Under the pieces are notes generated by a model, which was not told the DNA's origin, did no database searches, and was given only the letters and a program-made list of their open reading frames with translations. The position numbers and the translations under genes were made by a program. This document shows, piece by piece, positions 44,334 to 54,205 of a DNA stretch of 54,837 nt. The number at the start of each line of letters is the position of its first letter. Positions within the stretch are counted from its first letter, which is position 1. The DNA comes from Nodosilinea sp. LEGE 07298. Its GTDB lineage: Bacteria > Cyanobacteriota > Cyanobacteriia > Phormidesmidales > Phormidesmidaceae. The DNA is taken from contig NZ_JADEXE010000012.1 of assembly GCF_015207265.1 (NCBI RefSeq), positions 1 to 54,837 on the forward strand, in the 5' to 3' direction.

Positions 44334-46367
44334 TTAAATATGAAGTACAAGGAACTGTGTAGGACTTCCCTGCCAGCAGAGATAGGCGAAATCGCGGGCG
44401 CGGGTGATGGTGACGTAGAGCAGATGTCGTTCTAGTTCGATAGATTCTGCCTTGGCCTCATCATCGGATGCTTCCGAAAGAGCTTTCGGGAGCGGCAGAA
44501 TGTTATGTGACAAATCGATGGCGAATACCGCTTTGAACTCTAGGCCTTTGGCACGATGCATGGTGCCGAGGCGAACGGCGAGACCTGACTCGTTGTCTTG
44601 ACTGTTTAGGTTAATGTAAGGGATCTGTAGGCTCTGTAAATGCTCTTGAACTGGGGATAGAAGATAGCGAGTTCTAGCAAATATGCCGATTTCAGATAGC
44701 AAAAGCCCTCGCTCGGTCAGGTTTTGAATTTCTTTGGCAACGAATTGGGCTTGCTGCTCGGGGCTGTCAAAGGCGGTGAGAACAGGTTCTGGGCCTTGAA
44801 GTAAACTCACGGTGCCCTTGCGGGTTTCGCGGCTACCGTCTAAGTCATCGCTTTCTAGGTCGGTAATGCGGTCGGCAAAGCGACGAATTTGCTCGGTGGT
44901 GCGGTAGTTGATCTTGAGCGTGCGCGATCGCCCTTGAACGTTGACACCCAGAGACTTGAGAGAGAATTTGCCTTGATAGATACGCTGCCCCCCATCGCCT
45001 ACCATCATGAAGCGGTTGGGGCCATCTCCAGCTAGGCTGGCAAGGAACTTGAGCTCTTGGGGGCGGAGGTCTTGGACTTCATCGACAATAACGGCGTCAA
45101 AGCCCTGGCTGACTAAACCATGGGCTAGAACGTCGCTGGCGCGGCGAAAGTAGTGACCCCAATCGGCTTTGTGCTCATTGTCGAGGTGGGCCAAGACTTT
45201 TTCGAGCACTTGCCACACCTGGCGACGATCGCGCACGGTGAGGGGAGTGCCACGTCCTTTTCGGCTAACGGAGCGATATTCATCCCAGGTCAGAATGCCG
45301 TGGGGTTGAATGACTAAACGCCACTCTTGCCAGAGGGACGCAATGTCTAGAGGGCAGGTGGGCGAGCTGTAGAGTTCGAGGAGCGGTTTGATGTCGCTAT
45401 CGCCGACGGTGCGACAGCCTTGTTTTGCTTTGCCCAAAACTGAACTGGCTTGGCTGGCTATGGAGGTGACCGTGATATTGTCCAACTCTTCTGGAGTGCA
45501 GAGGAGTTGGAGGTTGTGCTTGAGGTTGTCGCACAGGGTGTTAACGAAGGTCGTTAAGAGTAGCTTTTTGCCTTGGCGGGCTAGGTGCCGGGCGCGATGG
45601 AGGGCGACGACGGTTTTGCCCGTGCCTGCAGAACCTGTCACTTTGACAGGGCCATTGAAATTACCGGTCACAAGCCGCCGCTGGGAGGGATGGAGAAAAC
45701 CAATCCAGGTAGCTAGCGGGGCCTGAAGCATTTTCTCCAGTTCGCCCTGGCTTTTGACGGTAATAAAGCGACGCTGGGTGTCGGCATTGTCAGCCACAGT
45801 CTTGGATGTGGGCGCAACCGGGGGAGCCACCAATTCCCCTGAGGCCAGTTGCAGCAGTCGTTCTGAGACTTCTTCGGGAAGTCTTTCGATGATGCTGAGC
45901 AGGTCATCGGCGGTGATCAGCTGCCGCAGCACGGGCAGCCAGTCGTTGGGCAACCCTAAGCTCAGCAAGTAATCGTCTTCATAGGCATCAAATAGGCCAA
46001 CCTGCCAAGATGCTCGCCTGGGGACAATTTCTTCGACGGACTCAACGACTTCGACGATCTGTAGGGCTCCTGTTTTGTCATTAAACTCGACCTTGCGGTT
46101 GCTGGCCCAGTGGTAGGCATCGTCGTGGTGCCCGGCATGGAGCAACGCCCAGGTATCGCCATCTTTATAGACGATTGCTCTCAGATCTTGGGTAATGCGT
46201 GCTGACCAGAGGTTATCGTTTTTGATTTTGGTAAGGCGCTCCAAACTGAGGCTGGGTTGAGCCGGGTTGTCCTGAAATTTGAGAATAAAGTCGTTAGCCC
46301 GTTTGACTTCTGCTCCACTCAAGCTCACCAAGGATTGAAATAGCGACTTACAGATCAGTACATTCAT
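44334..46367 (-). CDS. RelE-like/UvrD-like fusion helicase
   Basis: The 677-aa protein starts with about 90 residues like RelE/ParE toxins (FILKFQDNPAQPSLSLERL, then WSARITQDLRAIVYKDGDTW and HAGHHDDAYHWA). A linker and a superfamily 1A helicase core follow: Walker A VTGSAGTGKTVVAL (245-252), VIVDEVQDLRPQEL (near 426), VGDGGQRIYQ, KINYRTTEQIRRFA and the C-terminal RHLLYVTITRARDFAYL. Such fusions occur in bacterial genomes, often near large DEAD helicases. Whether the RelE-like part cleaves RNA or just binds nucleic acid is unknown. The gene starts 8 bp after the DUF1998 gene. Confidence 0.82.
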   Translation of the reverse strand: MNVLICKSLFQSLVSLSGAEVKRANDFILKFQDNPAQPSLSLERLTKIKNDNLWSARITQDLRAIVYKDGDTWALLHAGHHDDAYHWASNRKVEFNDKTGALQIVEVVESVEEIVPRRASWQVGLFDAYEDDYLLSLGLPNDWLPVLRQLITADDLLSIIERLPEEVSERLLQLASGELVAPPVAPTSKTVADNADTQRRFITVKSQGELEKMLQAPLATWIGFLHPSQRRLVTGNFNGPVKVTGSAGTGKTVVALHRARHLARQGKKLLLTTFVNTLCDNLKHNLQLLCTPEELDNITVTSIASQASSVLGKAKQGCRTVGDSDIKPLLELYSSPTCPLDIASLWQEWRLVIQPHGILTWDEYRSVSRKGRGTPLTVRDRRQVWQVLEKVLAHLDNEHKADWGHYFRRASDVLAHGLVSQGFDAVIVDEVQDLRPQELKFLASLAGDGPNRFMMVGDGGQRIYQGKFSLKSLGVNVQGRSRTLKINYRTTEQIRRFADRITDLESDDLDGSRETRKGTVSLLQGPEPVLTAFDSPEQQAQFVAKEIQNLTERGLLLSEIGIFARTRYLLSPVQEHLQSLQIPYINLNSQDNESGLAVRLGTMHRAKGLEFKAVFAIDLSHNILPLPKALSEASDDEAKAESIELERHLLYVTITRARDFAYLCWQGSPTQFLVLHI

Positions 46368-46375
46368 AGGGTGGC

Positions 46376-49300
46376 CTACAGCGCCTGGAGGATGGTTTCG
46401 ATGGCCTGAGGGCTAGTGGGGTTAATGGCGAGCACTGATTTACCCTGGGCGGTTAAAGCCGCTTGGAGATCGTCCACGTCGTCTGCTCTGGCATCGACCA
46501 GGTAAATGAGAGTGATCCCTCGATAGACTTGGGCGGTGTAGGCACCCACGACTTGACCGTTGACTTCCACATCACTGCCGCCATCGACTTGGATATCACC
46601 GTGCTGGGCCAGGGCTTTGATCAGGGATCGCCAGTCTGGCTCAAAGAGTTCAAGGGTCTCTTGAAAGTCGGTATTGTCTGAACCGGCTGAGGGGGGCTCA
46701 GCAGGGTTAGGCACTTCCGGTTGGGTAACGAACCAATCCGACGAATTGCGAATGGCATCGGCCCTGGGCCTGTCTAGTAAAAGTCTGCCCAGGCGGAAGA
46801 AATATTTAGCCATCCGATCGCGATCCTCTAAATCGCCTGCGGGGATAGCAATCACTTCGTAGCCTTCATTACTCAGCTCGTCGCGAATGGCTTGGTCTTT
46901 GGCCTGGCGCTCAGCATTGCCGTGGAGAGATCGGCTCATACCATCGAGATAGATACAGACTCCTTCTTTAATGTCGGTGGGATCGGGGTAGAAGAAGTCT
47001 GGGGTGGTAGTGCCCAAGGGCTTGCCCAGGTCAATGCTGTGCTGGGGGATGGGGTCAGGAAACCCAGCTCGCCTCAGCATGGTCTGGAGCCGGGCTTCAG
47101 CATGGTTGACCGGACGGTGCTCATCGTCTTCTTCATTCCTGGGCAGGTTGGCTGGAATGGTGTGACTTCTAGTGAGAATGTCTTCCCACTCCAGCAATTT
47201 TTTCAGCGCCGTATGCCGGTTGAGGTGCCTGTGGTAGTAGGCATTGCGGAAATTAAACAGGCAGTCGATACAAGCAGCCTGGCAGCGAGATTTGCAATCG
47301 CTGAGCACTGAGATGGCCGCTTCAACCACCCCTGTCCACTTGGTCAGCAATTGCTCTAGCAGACCAGAACCGCCCGGCATAGGGTCGTAGAGCAACACGT
47401 CTACCCGTTCACTGCCGGGATGGCCAATGGTGAGGATTTGAAGATCTTCTAGCTCCATTTCTAGAACGTTGCTGGCTCCGTGGCGAATGGCTTCCATGAT
47501 GCTGTAGGCTACTTCGCGGTTTTCGCAGTCTTGGAGACTGAAGGCATCGGCAATGACATCGGCAAAGAAACCAACAGGCTCAATTTTGGTGCGACAGCGA
47601 TTTTCGTGATCCTCTTTGAAGAGATTTAGGTCTTGCTCAGACGTGAAGGGGGAACGGCTGCGACCACAGACCAGACAGACGGTGTAGCCTAGGTCTCCAG
47701 TTCGCACTAGGTTAGCGGGGCCAACGTTGACCAGTCGCAGGTGAACTCCTCGGCGGAGTTGAACCGATTGGTCTTTCCACTGAAAGGCGAGGCCGCCGCT
47801 GTGACGCCCTTGCTCGTAGCCCAGGATGGTAACCGGCATCTGGAAGCGGTTGTCTTCGTCGTCGGAAATGTTTGACTGGTGGGACAGATCCACGTCGCAC
47901 ATGGGGACAGCTTTGATAGAAGCTGAAGACAAGCTGGACGAGAGCTGTTGCCCACTGCCGATTTCTTTGATGGCTTCGCTGGCAACATCGACCTGGAAGT
48001 AGGTGGGGTCTTCGGGCTCTAGGTGGAAGTAGCGGGGCACGAAGCGCTGGCCGTTGGCATAGATTAAATTGCCGGGGACGTATTCGCGCAGGGCCACACT
48101 GGGGGGCCGAGGCAGGTCAAAGTCTGACATCCAGGTGATGCTGCGGGGCATCTGGGCTGTCCCCTGGATGTGTCCACCATCAAGCCCGTAGCCGGGGAGA
48201 AAGCTCTCGGCGGCGAGAACGCTGTAGGTGATGGTGTCGTCAACTCCTTCGGCATCGCTACCTTTTCTAAAGGTTTGCCCTTTGAGACGTTTGACCAGGC
48301 GATCGCAGCGGCGAAACAGCGCATCATCTTCCGGATCGAGTGCCCCCTTGAGGATGCGTTCGTCACTGAGCCGCCGAAGCTGACCCATAGCCCACTGTAG
48401 GCGCTTCCACAGGGTCAAAATGACTTTGGCTAGCTCATCGCCCATAGTGGCAATGTGGTGCTTTAGCTCAGCTTCCTTAACGGCCATGGCGTCGCTCTCG
48501 GGCCAGGCTTTAGCAAAGGCTTGATCGACATGCCCATACAGGGCGATCGCATGTTTCTGAATCAGCCCAGTCAGGCTGCTGACATCCAGGGGCTCAGAAC
48601 GCACAAAGCCGCTGTCATCAAACAGGTAGTTTTTGACCTGGCCGGGGAAGCAGGTCTCTAGGACGGATTGAATTTCGTCGCGATCGCCCTGGGGAATGCC
48701 GTGGCCGGTGCGGGCCATCTGGTGCAGCGTGGTCAGCACCGCTGCCCGCACGTGCTTACCCACCATCAGGGTATTGCGGAGATTAAGCTTGGGGGGCTCG
48801 ATCAGCCCATCCAACAGGCGCAGGGGATCGGCAAAATAGGAGCGATCGTGGCTGGCCCCTCGGGCATAGGTGAGGTTGACGGCCATACGGTGGCGACGAC
48901 CGGCTCGACCCGCTCGCTGCCAGTAGTTAGCGGGGAGCGGCGGTACGTTGCGCATAAGGACAGAATCTAGGGAGCCAATATCGATGCCCATTTCGAGGGT
49001 GGGGGTACAGACCAGGGCGTTGATCAATTCGCTGTCGCCTTTGAAAATGCGCTCAATGCGATCGCGGGTTTCGTGGGGTACCTGGGCCGAGTGTTCTTCG
49101 GGCCGCAGCATTTCAAACTGCTCGTCTAACACGCGCAGGTCATAGTCATCAGCGCTCTCGGGCTCAAAGGCGATGGTGCCATTACAGCGCCAGGCGATAC
49201 AGGCCATGCGAGGGGCTGGGCGTGGGTGAGCTCGGCGACAGATGTTGCAGCGGTAGACCCCATTGCCAGGGGCAATACGCAGCTTATCGGCATCGATTTG

Positions 49301-52120
49301 GTACACCCCTTCGCAGCCTTTGAGGGTTTGCTTCCAAGCATTTTTTAAGACGGTCGGCACTAAGAGTTTTAGTTCATCCTTGAGGCAGTACCAAAGTTCT
49401 TGAAAGAATACGTCCATATCCTCTGGGGCAACGCCCCAACTGCGGGCTGCCTGCCGGGGCACTGTGTCTCCCTTGGGGCTGAGCCACTGCTGCACGCGGG
49501 AGGGAGTATCTCCGGCATCGCGAGTAAGCTTTAGCCCCCTGGGAACTCCGGCCAAAATGGGCATGTAGCCTCGCTGGATTTCAAAGTCGCCCTCTTTCCA
49601 TTTTTTAGAAAAAATTTGACCTTCGCGATCGAGCAGGATGTTGTTGCGACGGTTGTTGTCGAGCAGAGCCGCAATGCCCTGCACCAGATCTTCGGCGGGC
49701 ACCCCCAGACGCGGTGCCCAATGTCGGATGAACGGCAGGTCGGCGGTTAAGCCGCGATACTCAATGCGAAGGCGACCCCAGGGTTCTAGGCCAATACGCT
49801 GTTTCACCCCGGTGGTAATTTCGCGCAGCACCTGGATTCTTAAAAAGCGCTTGCGCTCTTCAGCATGTTTTAGCCCTTCGGCCTCTTTGCGGTGGACTCG
49901 CCACACTTCTGGAATCAGGGAGCGGCTGAGGTCGTCATCGCCATCGAGCAGTACATCAAGGCGGGCGGTCAGGTCACCGATGGAGATAGAGCCTGTGCTC
50001 ATCTGGTCGTACATCAGGCTACGCAGGCGATAGCGGCGGGCGTGGTCTTGCATCCAACCGGCCTGGAAGGCTGCATCTTGGCGGTTGTCGGCAAAGACCA
50101 GCAACCGTCGGCGCTCGGCATGGTGAAGCATGTTCTGCGCCAGCACATGCACGTCGGAGACAGTGGTGGCCCGGATAGGGCGAGCCGGTTCGCGATAGCG
50201 GCCAAAGGCGCTGCGACCTGAGGATTGGCAGGCCACACAGGAAGTGAGCATGCCGGGATGTTTGGGGTTTTGGCGCACGGCCAGCAGCGGCACTAATTTG
50301 CCCTTACGGCCACAGCTGCCGCAGCGATCGGCAGATTCGGAGTGGAGGGTACCGCAGGCTCGACAAAAATGAATGGGGGAAGTTGAACGAGGATGGTTAC
50401 GGGGTGTAGTGTCTTCGTCGGTGTCGTCTTGGGTGATTAGGCGATCAACTAAAAGCAGGCGATCGCCCTCTAGTTCTGCGGCTAGGGGTTCCCAGAGAGT
50501 GATATCGCCGTGGGCTTGGCCACCGGAGGGATGTTTGTCGGTGAGCTTAAAGTCGGCAACCCAGTGAGAAAAGTAGTGCTGTCCGCAGGTGTTGCAGGTC
50601 AACACTGGCAGCCGATACAGATCGTCCTGGTTGGTACCCACCGTATCTTCGGCGGAGAGCCACAGCTTGGGGCGATCTTGGTCTTTGGGGAAGGTGACCA
50701 CAGCACCGCCAACGCCGCGTACAAAGCCGTGAACCACGGGGCGCAGCAGGGGCCGCCCGTCTTTGCGAGAGGCGGCCCCCAGGGCCAGCCAGATTAGCAC
50801 TTCTTCTTCGGTGATGGGGCGACCAATGATGGTCTCAAGCTGGTGCAGCAGGTCGGTAAGGTGGCGGGGATGGTTGAGGGCGACGGTGAGTTGGTAGACC
50901 AGCTCGTTGGCGGCTAGGGCATCGTAGAGTTGGTCTTCCCACTGGTGGGGGTCGAGGCTGACGCCAGTAATTTGGCGGTAGATGTGGCTAACGGAGGGGC
51001 CTGCCTCTTCTTTTTCAACGGCGGCGAGGACGTATTGCAGCAAGGTGGCGGGGTCTGCGGTGAGCGGCCGGGGCAGTTGGCGCTGGGGCGACCACACATC
51101 GTCTTGATATTGCTCGCCGACTAGGGCAACCTGGTCTTTAGCGATGCCAAAGAAGCGGGAGGCAAAGGACTGGGCGACGTTAAAGCCTTCGCTGGTTTTG
51201 GGGTCGGCAATGGTGGCCGAGGTGGCAATGCAGACGGTCTCGGCGGGAGTTTTGCCACAAAAGGTGCGCAGGCGGCGGATCAGGCAGGCAGTTTCAGCCC
51301 CGTTTGCGCCGCTGAAGGTGTGGGCTTCGTCGAAGACGAGAAAGTCTAGGGAGGCGTTGTCGAAGAGGGAGATGTCTCGCTGGCGGGTGAGCAGCAGCTC
51401 TAACTGTTTGACGTTGGTGAGTAGGATGCGGGGAGGCTTTTCGCGCATTTCTTCGCGGGAGACACGCTCTTCGGCGGGGAAGACGGGCTCCGGGCGTTTT
51501 TCTCGCTGGGCTCGGGCGGTGGCGGCTTCGTAGTCGGCTCTGGAGGCTCCGGGTTTGAGGCGCAGGCCGGAGGCTTGGGAGGTTTTCTCTGGAGTCTTGC
51601 CAACGTACATGCCGAAGGTGATGCCGGTGCCTGCCAATAGTCCCCGCAGGCGGCCTAGCTGGTCTTCGGCCAGGGCGTTCATGGGGTAGACGATGACGGC
51701 GGTAATGCCCTGGGGTGCGCCTTGGTCACGGAGGTTGAGGCAGTGGCTAATGATGGGATAGAGAAAGCACTCGGTTTTGCCAGAGCCGGTTCCGGTGGAG
51801 ACGAGGGTGGTTTTGCCCTGGTGGATGGCGCGAACAGCGGTCTCTTGATGCCCGTAGACGGAGGGATACGGGATCAGCTGTTTCATGAAGGGGTGGAAGA
51901 TGCCCTCGTGGATCAGGTCGTCTACGGTGTCTCCCTGCTGGAAGACCCGGCTGAGGCTGATGTAGGGGCCTTTGAGCAAGGGGGTAGAGCGGGTGGTCTC
52001 TAAGTTGAGCAGATTGCGCATCTGCTCGTAGAGGTTGGTATCGGCAAAGGGATAGGCAGTGAGCTGATAGCGGAGAAAGTCGCTGACGACTTTCTCTGTG
52101 TAGACGATGGGGTTGAGCAT
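46376..52120 (-). CDS. Giant DEAD-box helicase with DUF1998 and C-terminal nuclease-like domain
   Basis: First gene of the operon, 1914 aa. Motifs: HQETAVRAIHQGKTTLVSTG followed by TGSGKTE (108-116), VFDEAHTFSG (264-267), SATIADP, and TPTLEMGIDIGSLDSV plus YWQRAGRAGRRHRM in the second RecA lobe. Many CxxC pairs (CNTCGQH, CRACGTLH, CGSCGRKG, CNICRRAH, CLVCGRSR) could bind zinc. Near 1590 a DUF1998-type CQAACIDCLFNF follows. Around 1705-1740, TPDFFYPDP and CIYLDGMSRSLHG look like a Vsr/DUF559-type PD-(D/E)xK fold. DUF1998 helicases include DrmB-, DruE- and DpdJ-type defence proteins and the repair helicase MrfA. The N-terminal wording does not fit MrfA alone. Confidence 0.87.
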   Translation of the reverse strand: MLNPIVYTEKVVSDFLRYQLTAYPFADTNLYEQMRNLLNLETTRSTPLLKGPYISLSRVFQQGDTVDDLIHEGIFHPFMKQLIPYPSVYGHQETAVRAIHQGKTTLVSTGTGSGKTECFLYPIISHCLNLRDQGAPQGITAVIVYPMNALAEDQLGRLRGLLAGTGITFGMYVGKTPEKTSQASGLRLKPGASRADYEAATARAQREKRPEPVFPAEERVSREEMREKPPRILLTNVKQLELLLTRQRDISLFDNASLDFLVFDEAHTFSGANGAETACLIRRLRTFCGKTPAETVCIATSATIADPKTSEGFNVAQSFASRFFGIAKDQVALVGEQYQDDVWSPQRQLPRPLTADPATLLQYVLAAVEKEEAGPSVSHIYRQITGVSLDPHQWEDQLYDALAANELVYQLTVALNHPRHLTDLLHQLETIIGRPITEEEVLIWLALGAASRKDGRPLLRPVVHGFVRGVGGAVVTFPKDQDRPKLWLSAEDTVGTNQDDLYRLPVLTCNTCGQHYFSHWVADFKLTDKHPSGGQAHGDITLWEPLAAELEGDRLLLVDRLITQDDTDEDTTPRNHPRSTSPIHFCRACGTLHSESADRCGSCGRKGKLVPLLAVRQNPKHPGMLTSCVACQSSGRSAFGRYREPARPIRATTVSDVHVLAQNMLHHAERRRLLVFADNRQDAAFQAGWMQDHARRYRLRSLMYDQMSTGSISIGDLTARLDVLLDGDDDLSRSLIPEVWRVHRKEAEGLKHAEERKRFLRIQVLREITTGVKQRIGLEPWGRLRIEYRGLTADLPFIRHWAPRLGVPAEDLVQGIAALLDNNRRNNILLDREGQIFSKKWKEGDFEIQRGYMPILAGVPRGLKLTRDAGDTPSRVQQWLSPKGDTVPRQAARSWGVAPEDMDVFFQELWYCLKDELKLLVPTVLKNAWKQTLKGCEGVYQIDADKLRIAPGNGVYRCNICRRAHPRPAPRMACIAWRCNGTIAFEPESADDYDLRVLDEQFEMLRPEEHSAQVPHETRDRIERIFKGDSELINALVCTPTLEMGIDIGSLDSVLMRNVPPLPANYWQRAGRAGRRHRMAVNLTYARGASHDRSYFADPLRLLDGLIEPPKLNLRNTLMVGKHVRAAVLTTLHQMARTGHGIPQGDRDEIQSVLETCFPGQVKNYLFDDSGFVRSEPLDVSSLTGLIQKHAIALYGHVDQAFAKAWPESDAMAVKEAELKHHIATMGDELAKVILTLWKRLQWAMGQLRRLSDERILKGALDPEDDALFRRCDRLVKRLKGQTFRKGSDAEGVDDTITYSVLAAESFLPGYGLDGGHIQGTAQMPRSITWMSDFDLPRPPSVALREYVPGNLIYANGQRFVPRYFHLEPEDPTYFQVDVASEAIKEIGSGQQLSSSLSSASIKAVPMCDVDLSHQSNISDDEDNRFQMPVTILGYEQGRHSGGLAFQWKDQSVQLRRGVHLRLVNVGPANLVRTGDLGYTVCLVCGRSRSPFTSEQDLNLFKEDHENRCRTKIEPVGFFADVIADAFSLQDCENREVAYSIMEAIRHGASNVLEMELEDLQILTIGHPGSERVDVLLYDPMPGGSGLLEQLLTKWTGVVEAAISVLSDCKSRCQAACIDCLFNFRNAYYHRHLNRHTALKKLLEWEDILTRSHTIPANLPRNEEDDEHRPVNHAEARLQTMLRRAGFPDPIPQHSIDLGKPLGTTTPDFFYPDPTDIKEGVCIYLDGMSRSLHGNAERQAKDQAIRDELSNEGYEVIAIPAGDLEDRDRMAKYFFRLGRLLLDRPRADAIRNSSDWFVTQPEVPNPAEPPSAGSDNTDFQETLELFEPDWRSLIKALAQHGDIQVDGGSDVEVNGQVVGAYTAQVYRGITLIYLVDARADDVDDLQAALTAQGKSVLAINPTSPQAIETILQAL

Positions 52121-52318
52121 GGGGGCTATGGTTGAGGGATGCTTTGGCCTGTAACCGCTGACTAGAATCAGGCATTGCTAGGCGCTAAAGCTTGGTTTGG
52201 GCATCTTCTACTTTTTGACTGGCAGAGCTCCAGACTGTTGACAGAGCTGTATCCAAGTAGATTTTCTGATTCCCTACAATATCTGTTGGTTCTACTTTAT
52301 AAGTGCTAACTAGAACTG

Positions 52319-52486
52319 CTTAGTGGTGCAGAAAACTTTTTCGAGTCTCATGGTGGATGGCCCAGACGGTCAAAATAGCGGCTGAAACCCATTGCCTTCG
52401 TTCCGTTCGTCGAGAAATCCCAAATCCGCTGTCTCGTTGAGAATCCTTTATTAACAAGGGTTTCAGGAGTTTTCTGCACCACTAAG
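52319..52486. mobile_element. 168-bp MITE with 19-bp terminal repeats
   Basis: The ends CTTAGTGGTGCAGAAAACT (52319-52337) and its exact reverse complement (52468-52486) flank 130 bp of non-coding DNA. The 10-bp direct repeat ACTAGAACTG borders it (52309-52318 and 52487-52496). There is no transposase inside; a full-length IS with the same ends elsewhere in the genome would have moved it. It replaces the host gene's C-terminus with about 45 new residues. Confidence 0.85.
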
Positions 52487-53336
52487 ACTAGAACTGTGCC
52501 GTAGGTAGAGCTAGCTGAAAAGAAGCTATGGCGCTCATCAGATTCAATGTAGTAGTTCCAGACATTATAGGCAAACTCATAATGTTTGTAAGCCTGGTCT
52601 AAATCTTGGTAAACAAGATGTTCTTCAGCGCCAGGTTGTCTCCCTAGTTTGTCTAATGCAACCTTTAAGCCGCGTACCTCAGTTCCATAGTCCCGATAGC
52701 TCATGCCGACATCTAGGGCAGAGTCTAACGCTGCAAACTGGTCTAGGACATCCTCAATTTCTGGAATGAGTGCTTCATAGGCTTCAATTCCTTCATTGAC
52801 ATCTGACAACTGGGCTTGGATGTTGTCAGCTTCAGTAGAGAGGGCGGCGATGCTCAAAAGTGGGACTTTAGGGGCTGTGTCTAAAATATTGGCTGCCTCC
52901 TGCAAGTTTTCTTGATCAGTTTTGAGGACTTGAATATCTCCAGGATTTTCAGCTTTGCCAACATCTTTAATCAAGTCCTGAGCCTGGGCGATCGCACTAC
53001 TCTGAGTCGATCGAATCCAAAAGGTTAGTCCCCCCAGGCTGAGCAGCGCGACTGCTACTACGCTACTGGCAATCACTGAAACCCATAGAACAAGTCGATT
53101 ATTTGGCTGGCTAGGGACAACCGCAACTCGGCTGGGTGTAACTTTGGTGATCTGGCTTTTTTGAACCGGATTGACGATTGTTGAAGCCACGACGATCGCT
53201 TCGCTCTCGTCAACTTCTGGCTCGATATAGGTACTTAGCTTAAATTCCTCAGCCCAGTCGGGTAAGTCGCTACCCATCTGCCTACCATGAACTCTGACGG
53301 CTTTAATAGTTTGAATAGCTAGGGCGTGTTTTAAAA

Positions 53337-53850
53337 CTAAGCCCACATCATAATGGAGGCTAGAGTTAGCATGGCCAGGTAGTTTTCAGCCTTTTTCTCA
53401 TAGCGAGTTGCGATGCGGCGGTATTGCTTCAAGCGATTGAAACACCGCTCAACCTGATTGCGCTGGCGGTATAGAGCCTTGTCAAACGTACCTCGACGTC
53501 GTTCATTGCTTTTGCGAGGAATGGTCACCCGAATCCCCCGCCGTCGCAAATAGCGGCGAATGGAGCCACTGCTGTAGGCTTTGTCCCCACTGACCCGCTT
53601 GGGACGTAAGCGCGGTCGTCCCCCGTGAGGACGTTTCACCGCCCCTTGCTCCATCAATTGTTCAAACACGACGGCCTCATGACGCTCACCGACGGTCAGC
53701 AGAAAGGTCATCGGTAAGCCGTTCCCCTCACAGCGCAGATGCAGTTTGGTGCTAAAGCCCCCTTGGGAACGTCCTAAGGCCTCCCGGATTTGCACCTGTT
53801 GAACCGCAGAGAGGTCCGGATCTGGCTCTAGGTCCCCCTTTTTGCTCCAG
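53337..53850 (-). CDS. IS5-family transposase, second frame (OrfB)
   Basis: The C-terminal half, from the frameshift near 53834-53843 (KKGDLEPDPDLS onward) to the TAG at the left terminal repeat. It has VSGDKAYSSGSIRRYLRRRG with the second catalytic Asp, and YRQRNQVERCFNRLKQYRRI with the catalytic Glu. A -1 ribosomal slip on the minus-strand AAAAAGGGGG run would yield the full transposase. Upstream parts of this open frame (to 54062) are not coding. Confidence 0.82.
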
Positions 53851-54205
53851 CGGCATGCTGGTGGGCACGGATGACACTGCCATCGACAAAATGAACATCC
53901 CAATTGAGCTTGCCCTCGGCATCGGCTTTCGCCTGAAGGGCTGTGAGCACCTGTTGCCACACGCCGACCTTGCGCCAGTGGTAAAACCGCCCGGCAACAG
54001 TTGACCAAACCCCATAGCGCTTCGGCAAGTCTCGCCATGGCGCACCCGTGCGCAAAATCCACAAGATGCCATTGATGATCAGGCGATGGTTTATGGCAGG
54101 TCGGCCCGTGTGAGCTTTTTGCGGTGGTAGCAGGGGTTTAATCTGGTTCCACTGTTTTTCGCTCATTTCACCCCGACGAGGGGCTGGCTGAGGTGGAAGA
54201 ATCAT
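53828..54205 (-). CDS. IS5-family transposase, first frame (OrfA)
   Basis: The 125-aa product (MSEKQWNQIKPLLPPQKAHT region, DUF4096-like) is the N-terminal half of an IS5-type transposase, ending VHFVDGSVIRAHQHAAGAKR. The first catalytic Asp lies in FVDGSVI. The stop TAG (53828-53830) follows a run of A5-G5 where a -1 shift joins the second frame. ATG 54166 is the more likely start (MSEKQWNQ); 54205 is the longest. Confidence 0.82.
   Translation of the reverse strand: MILPPQPAPRRGEMSEKQWNQIKPLLPPQKAHTGRPAINHRLIINGILWILRTGAPWRDLPKRYGVWSTVAGRFYHWRKVGVWQQVLTALQAKADAEGKLNWDVHFVDGSVIRAHQHAAGAKRGT

Noticed and set aside
37105-52120. Naming the operon DISARM, Druantia, Dpd or a pPIWI-RE system
   Set aside because: The DUF1998 helicase invites these names, but no methylase, PLD protein, DruA-D, Dpd partner or PIWI motif could be recognised by eye. 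Naming it would claim more than the sequence shows.
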